Assembly (NCBI GenBank): GCA_963643505.1
Contig: CAVIKF010000004.1
Location: 124,001-188,000 of the forward strand
Direction: 5' to 3'
Length of the DNA: 64,000 bases
Source of the DNA: CAVEFW01 sp963643505
GTDB lineage: Bacteria > Actinomycetota > Coriobacteriia > Coriobacteriales > Eggerthellaceae
The translations under genes and the position numbers were made by a program. The notes below the pieces were generated by a model, which was not told the DNA's origin, made no database searches, and was given only the letters and a program-made list of their open reading frames with translations. Position 1 is the first letter of the stretch, and each line of letters starts with the position of its first letter. This document shows, piece by piece, positions 60,191-64,000 of this stretch.

Positions 60191-61006
60191 TTAAATCGTC
60201 GGCGAGAGCTTGGCCACGACGCGAATTGCGACATCAAGGGCATCAAGCGTTGTTGAATACGGCCGGTCGGTCAAGTCGATCCAAAAGATAATGCTTCCCA
60301 TATAAGCGTAATCGGTTGTCGCCGTGAGTTGAGCAATCGGGTCCTTCGTGACGGGGACGATCTTGGCGACCTCCGCTTTGATCTCCTCGTTAATCCGCGA
60401 GAGAAGGCCATCGATATCGTCGATGTTCTTGTACAGGTTGATGGGTACGATGATCTTCTCCGCTGGTGGCAATTTGATAAGCGTGCCGTTATTGATTGCC
60501 GAGTTGGGCACGATGACCATTTGTCCGTTTGCCGTCTCAATAGAAACTTGGCGCCATTTGACGTCGCAAACGACACCCTTGCGACCCCCGACCTCGATAT
60601 GATCCCCTGGGACAACGGTCCCCATAATCGACATCTGGACGCCGCCAATAAGGTTGGAGATCGTGTCTTGCAAGCCGAGCGAGATCGCAATACCGCCAAC
60701 ACCGAGAGCCGTGACGATACCGGAAGCATCAATACCGAAACAGATGGAGAGCATGAGGCTGATCCCGATGCCCCACGCGCAGACGCGCCAGATGTTGATG
60801 AAGATGGAGCTTTGGGGCAAAGGGGAGTTCTCTTGGCTCAAAGCTTTCCTCAAGATCCTGGTCACAAGATGCGTCACGACCGCCGTAACGACAACAAAAC
60901 CCACCGCGATAGCAATCGCGACGAAGATATCCGAGTTAGCCAGATTTTTAAGCTGGTCAAAAAAGCTCCTACTGGACTCAATTGCTGTATTCATCGTCTC
61001 ATCCAT
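60191..61006 (-). CDS. mscS: Small-conductance mechanosensitive channel (MscS family)
   Basis: 271 residues, about the size of E. coli MscS. Three membrane helices lie at about 28-50, 73-90 and 95-120. The pore helix has the Gly/Ala pattern GIVTALGVGGIAISLGLQDT, followed by NLIGGVQMSIMGTVVPGDHI leading into the beta domain. It opens under membrane tension to release solutes on osmotic downshift. It starts 9 bases after the nrdG stop; an ATG at 60994 with GGATGAG ahead is an alternative start. Confidence 0.94.
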   Translation of the reverse strand: MDETMNTAIESSRSFFDQLKNLANSDIFVAIAIAVGFVVVTAVVTHLVTRILRKALSQENSPLPQSSIFINIWRVCAWGIGISLMLSICFGIDASGIVTALGVGGIAISLGLQDTISNLIGGVQMSIMGTVVPGDHIEVGGRKGVVCDVKWRQVSIETANGQMVIVPNSAINNGTLIKLPPAEKIIVPINLYKNIDDIDGLLSRINEEIKAEVAKIVPVTKDPIAQLTATTDYAYMGSIIFWIDLTDRPYSTTLDALDVAIRVVAKLSPTI

Positions 61007-61015
61007 GCGCCTAAG

Positions 61016-61606
61016 TTACCAGTTAGCAGGTCTTTCGAAGGTAAAAGTCGGCTGTTCCCACAAAACAACCGCACCCTTGCTTCTCGTTGCCGCCATATCG
61101 ATGAGGCGTTGGTTCGCGCTGCCGCGCCACTTCAACTCGTAAGAATGAAGCGACTCCACGAAAGGACCGTCCACCAAGACGTCGATATTCCCGAGAAGCT
61201 CTGCGATGGCCTCCCTCTCCTGCGACATTGCAATCAAATCCTCGTACAGGTAGCCGCTAAACGCCCATACGTTATACCCGTCCTCCTTGAGGGCGCGAGC
61301 CAACTGGGCACACGCCTCAGGTTGCTCAAAGGGCTCTCCGCCTGAAAGGGTAACGCTTTTGACTAGAGGATTCGCCTTGATCTCGTTGTAGACATCCTCC
61401 ACTGTCCGCAGCGTGCCTCCCCCAACGACTTGGCTTTTGGGGTTGTGGCACCCCGGGCAATGATGGCTGCATCCTTGGACGAACACGCCAAAGCGAAGAC
61501 CGGGTCCATCGACAATAGTGTCGTTCACCGTTCCGTACATACGAATGTCCAGAGGGTTCTCCACGGGCCCTATCTTCTCCTCATAACAAAGCTTGCTCAA
61601 GAACAT
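61016..61606 (-). CDS. nrdG: Anaerobic ribonucleoside-triphosphate reductase activating protein
   Basis: 196 residues. It is a radical SAM enzyme that installs the glycyl radical in NrdD. The cluster motif is CSHHCPGCHNP, preceded by MYGTVNDTIVDGPGLRFGVF, and the SAM glycine motif is TLSGGEPFEQPEA. The start is set at the ATG at 61606 with GGAGG upstream, giving the usual family length; a TTG 42 codons earlier gives an untypical extension. It lies downstream of nrdD. Between them (61607-61923) are only the nrdD terminator and this gene's presumed promoter. Confidence 0.93.
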   Translation of the reverse strand: MFLSKLCYEEKIGPVENPLDIRMYGTVNDTIVDGPGLRFGVFVQGCSHHCPGCHNPKSQVVGGGTLRTVEDVYNEIKANPLVKSVTLSGGEPFEQPEACAQLARALKEDGYNVWAFSGYLYEDLIAMSQEREAIAELLGNIDVLVDGPFVESLHSYELKWRGSANQRLIDMAATRSKGAVVLWEQPTFTFERPANW

Positions 61607-61842
61607 GAAAATCCCGCCTCCAAGCCAGAAGGATGAACCCGCCACAATAGGGCGGTGCCCGCAGTTGAATTCCTGGCTTTCGGCCCAACGGGGCCGAATC
61701 CCCATTCCAACCACAATGTAGGGCTCCTTCAAGGTCTAGCATCGGTCCATCGCATATAATGACCTGAAGACGGAACTGGAACTACCATACCGTCTTACAC
61801 CCCAATAAAACAAGTCTTGACATTGCACAAGTTTCAACGAAC

Positions 61843-61873
61843 ATAAAAAGAAGGTCGCCCAAAGGCGGCCTTC
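61843..61873 (-). terminator. Rho-independent terminator of nrdD
   Basis: GAAGGCCGCC/GGCGACCTTC stem, one mismatch, with a 4-base loop, followed by TTTTTATG on the minus strand, about 50 bases after the nrdD stop. Confidence 0.88.
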
Positions 61874-61923
61874 CTCAATTCTTGGCGTGCCCGTTTTTAC
61901 AAACGAGACAAGAGCCGACGGAA

Positions 61924-64000
61924 CTACTCAATCGCATGCTTCACGCGATCGGCCTCCTCGGCGCGCTTCGCGTCGTTGAAACGATCAAGCGTGCCAACGA
62001 GGTAGCCCGTGATGCGGCGAATGCGCTCGAAACCGGGAGCACCATCATCCTCGTGGCGACCGCACTTCGGACACGTGTCCCCGATGATGCCGTTAAAGCC
62101 GCAAATCGGGTCGCGGTCGACCGGATGGTTGACGCTGCCGTAACCCATACCGGACTCCTTCATAAAACGGATAACGCTTTCGAACGCCTCAAGGTTCTCC
62201 GTGGGATCGCCATCAAGCTCGATGTAGCTGATATGGCCACCGTTGGTCAAGGCATGATAGGGAGCCTCGATGCGAATCTTGTCAAAGGCGCTGATCGGGT
62301 AATACACCGGGACATGGAAGCCATTGGTGTAGTAATCGCGATCGGTGACGCCAGGAATGGAGCCAAAACGGGCGCGATCAAGACGGACAAAGCGGCCGGA
62401 AAGACCCTCGGCAGGCGTCGCGATGAGCGTGTAGTTCAGGTGGCGCTCCTGAGAAATCTTGTCGCAATAGCTGCGCATATGGCCGACGATCTCGAGACCG
62501 AGACGTTGGGCCTCGGGGCTCTCGCCATGGTGTTTGCCCGTCAATGCAACGAGGCACTCAGCAAGGCCAATAAAGCCGGTGGTAAGCGTACCCTGCTTCA
62601 AGACCTCTCGCTGCTCATCGTTAGGAGAGAGATTCTCGGAGCCGACCCAGACACCCTGCCCCATGAGGAACGGGGCATTGTAGACCTTCTTGCGACACTG
62701 AATCTCGAAGCGCTCGTCGAGCTGGCCGGTCACAAGACGGAGCTTTGCGTCAAGCAGCTCGAAGAACAAATCCAAGTCCCCGTGGGAGCGGATGGCAAGA
62801 CGAGGCAGGTTGATGGAGGTGAAGCTCAGGTTGCCGCGTCCGGGAGTCTTCTCGTAATCGGGGTCAAACACGTTGCCCATGACACGGGTACGACAACCCA
62901 TGTATGCGACCTCAGTCTCCGGCGTACCCTTGTAGTACTGGGCGTTGAAGGGAGCATCAAGGAAGCTGAAGTTCGGGAACAGGCGCTTTGCGGAGCAATG
63001 CATCGCCAACTTAAACAGGTCGTAGTTAGGATCCTCGGGATTGTAGTTGACGCCTTCCTTCACACGGAAGATTTGGACCGGGAAGATCGGGGTCTCGCCA
63101 TGGCCGAGGCCCTCCTCGGTCGCAAGAAGCATGTTGCGGATGACCATACGGCCCTCCTCGGAGGTGTCCATACCGTAGTTGACAGAGCTGAACGGCGTCT
63201 GCGCACCTGCGCGGCTGTGCATGGTGTTCAGGTTGTGGACCAAGGCCTCCATAGCCTGGAAGGTCTTGCGGTCGGTATCGGCGTATGCGTTCTTGGCAGC
63301 ATATTCCATGGCCTTCGCGACAGTTGCCTCATCGATACCGGCAGCTTTGAGCTTCTCGGCGACGAGCTCGGTGTAACCCTCATCCATCTTGCAAGAGGCA
63401 ACGATGCCGGTCTCGACCTCAACCTCGGCAAGAAGATTCTCGGTAAAGGAACGGACGTCTTCGATCTCGGTGAGGAGGTCGAGTGCGCCGGCAAGGGTCT
63501 TCTTGTAGAGGCGGCGATAGGTCTTGCGAACGCCATCTGCCAGACCGTAGTCGAAGTCGCAAACGGATTGGCCGCCGTGTTGGTCGTTTTGGTTGGATTG
63601 GATGGCGATGCAAGCGAGGGCGCTGTAGCTCGCGATGTCGTTGGGTTCGCGCAAAACGCCGTGGCCGGTGCTGAAGCCGTCCTTGAAAAGCTTGCGCAGC
63701 TCAATTTGGCAACAGGTGGTCGTCAGCGTGTAGAAATCCATATCATGAATGTGGATGTCACCCTCGCGATGGGCGCGGGCGAATTGCGGATCGATGACGC
63801 ACATCTCATAGAACTGCTTAGCAGCCTCGGAGCCGTACTTGAGCATGGTACCCATAGCGGTGTCAGCATCAATATTGGCGTTCTCGCGCTTCATATCGGA
63901 GTCGCTTGCTTTGCTGAACGTGATGTCTTTCAGCGTCTGGATAAGGCGGCTGTTTGCGTCGCGAACACGACTGCGCTCGGCACGGTACAGGATGTAGGCC
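61924..64000 (-). CDS. nrdD: Anaerobic ribonucleoside-triphosphate reductase, class III (5' end beyond window)
   Basis: The frame runs open through the window edge, with about 692 residues visible. The first visible residues (AYILYRAERSRVRDA) are the typical end of the N-terminal ATP-cone, so the start lies upstream of the window. It reduces NTPs to dNTPs without oxygen. Visible are IDADTAMGTMLKYGSEAAKQ, HIHDMDFYTLTTTCCQIE, QSNQNDQHGGQSVCDFDYGL, active-site region YMGCRTRV, the zinc cysteines in CGFNGIIGDTCPKCGRHED and the C-terminal glycyl-radical loop RRITGYLVG. It confirms an anaerobic lifestyle. Confidence 0.97.
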   Translation of the reverse strand, partial: AYILYRAERSRVRDANSRLIQTLKDITFSKASDSDMKRENANIDADTAMGTMLKYGSEAAKQFYEMCVIDPQFARAHREGDIHIHDMDFYTLTTTCCQIELRKLFKDGFSTGHGVLREPNDIASYSALACIAIQSNQNDQHGGQSVCDFDYGLADGVRKTYRRLYKKTLAGALDLLTEIEDVRSFTENLLAEVEVETGIVASCKMDEGYTELVAEKLKAAGIDEATVAKAMEYAAKNAYADTDRKTFQAMEALVHNLNTMHSRAGAQTPFSSVNYGMDTSEEGRMVIRNMLLATEEGLGHGETPIFPVQIFRVKEGVNYNPEDPNYDLFKLAMHCSAKRLFPNFSFLDAPFNAQYYKGTPETEVAYMGCRTRVMGNVFDPDYEKTPGRGNLSFTSINLPRLAIRSHGDLDLFFELLDAKLRLVTGQLDERFEIQCRKKVYNAPFLMGQGVWVGSENLSPNDEQREVLKQGTLTTGFIGLAECLVALTGKHHGESPEAQRLGLEIVGHMRSYCDKISQERHLNYTLIATPAEGLSGRFVRLDRARFGSIPGVTDRDYYTNGFHVPVYYPISAFDKIRIEAPYHALTNGGHISYIELDGDPTENLEAFESVIRFMKESGMGYGSVNHPVDRDPICGFNGIIGDTCPKCGRHEDDGAPGFERIRRITGYLVGTLDRFNDAKRAEEADRVKHAIE

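Noticed and set aside
1..64000. tRNA, rRNA, CRISPR array, insertion sequence, prophage or att sites
   Set aside because: I looked for TpsiC-loop signatures, regularly spaced repeats, transposase motifs and terminal inverted repeats and found none that hold up.

Overview
The window is about 64 kb of moderately high-GC DNA, densely packed, with most genes on the minus strand. Several signs point to a strict or facultative anaerobe of the Actinomycetota, most plausibly class Coriobacteriia. These are an oxygen-sensitive class III ribonucleotide reductase with its activase, formate-tetrahydrofolate ligase with a cyclohydrolase, a type III glutamine synthetase, a two-gene SufB/SufC-type Fe-S system and the non-mevalonate isoprenoid pathway. 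The assignment comes from gene content and is inference; there is no rRNA or tRNA gene, phage, insertion sequence or CRISPR array to anchor it.

Layout. 1-6.4 kb: one-carbon genes (a cyclohydrolase cut by the window edge, and fhs), a GNAT enzyme, an NSS transporter, coaX and bioY. 6.6-13.3 kb: birA, a FolP-FolK fusion and ftsH on the minus strand, divergent from tilS and maf. 13.4-19.5 kb: a decarboxylase-cupin fusion with a MerR-type promoter, a uracil methyltransferase, a MarR regulator with a Cys/His-rich tail, an aminotransferase, a DUF523 protein and a YdcF-like protein. 19.5-34.3 kb: a long minus-strand housekeeping block running pyrH, frr, uppS, cdsA, dxr, argF, argG, argH, rseP, sufC, sufB, ispG, proS. 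It is the common bacterial lipid/isoprenoid/translation cluster with an arginine module inserted. 34.5-42.1 kb: htrA, a type III glutamine synthetase, rplM-rpsI behind a long leader, and a P-type ATPase.

42.2-60 kb is a cell-surface polysaccharide region, all on the minus strand. It begins upstream with neuD-neuB-neuC (nonulosonic acid synthesis) and guaB. Two glycosyltransferases follow, then ddhA-ddhB-ddhC, which make a CDP-3,6-dideoxy-4-ketohexose. After a strong internal terminator come a short-chain dehydrogenase and a thiamine-diphosphate enzyme. The set of a TPP lyase, a reductase and ddhABC matches the logic of yersiniose A biosynthesis (YerE/YerF), a branched-chain deoxysugar known from Yersinia O-antigen. 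A second promoter then drives a module of GT2, acyltransferase and polytopic membrane protein that resembles bactoprenol-linked glycan modification units. The window ends with an MscS channel, nrdG and a 5'-truncated nrdD.

Points that stand out beyond ordinary annotation: the predicted yersiniose-type pathway in a Gram-positive-type genome; an RseP-family protease with no room for a PDZ domain but with a winged-helix-like insertion in its cytoplasmic loop; a FolP-FolK fusion in an order opposite to the well-known HPPK-DHPS fusions; a MarR protein ending in a metal-binding-like tail; and a 14-codon ORF with a strong ribosome binding site inside the rplM leader.
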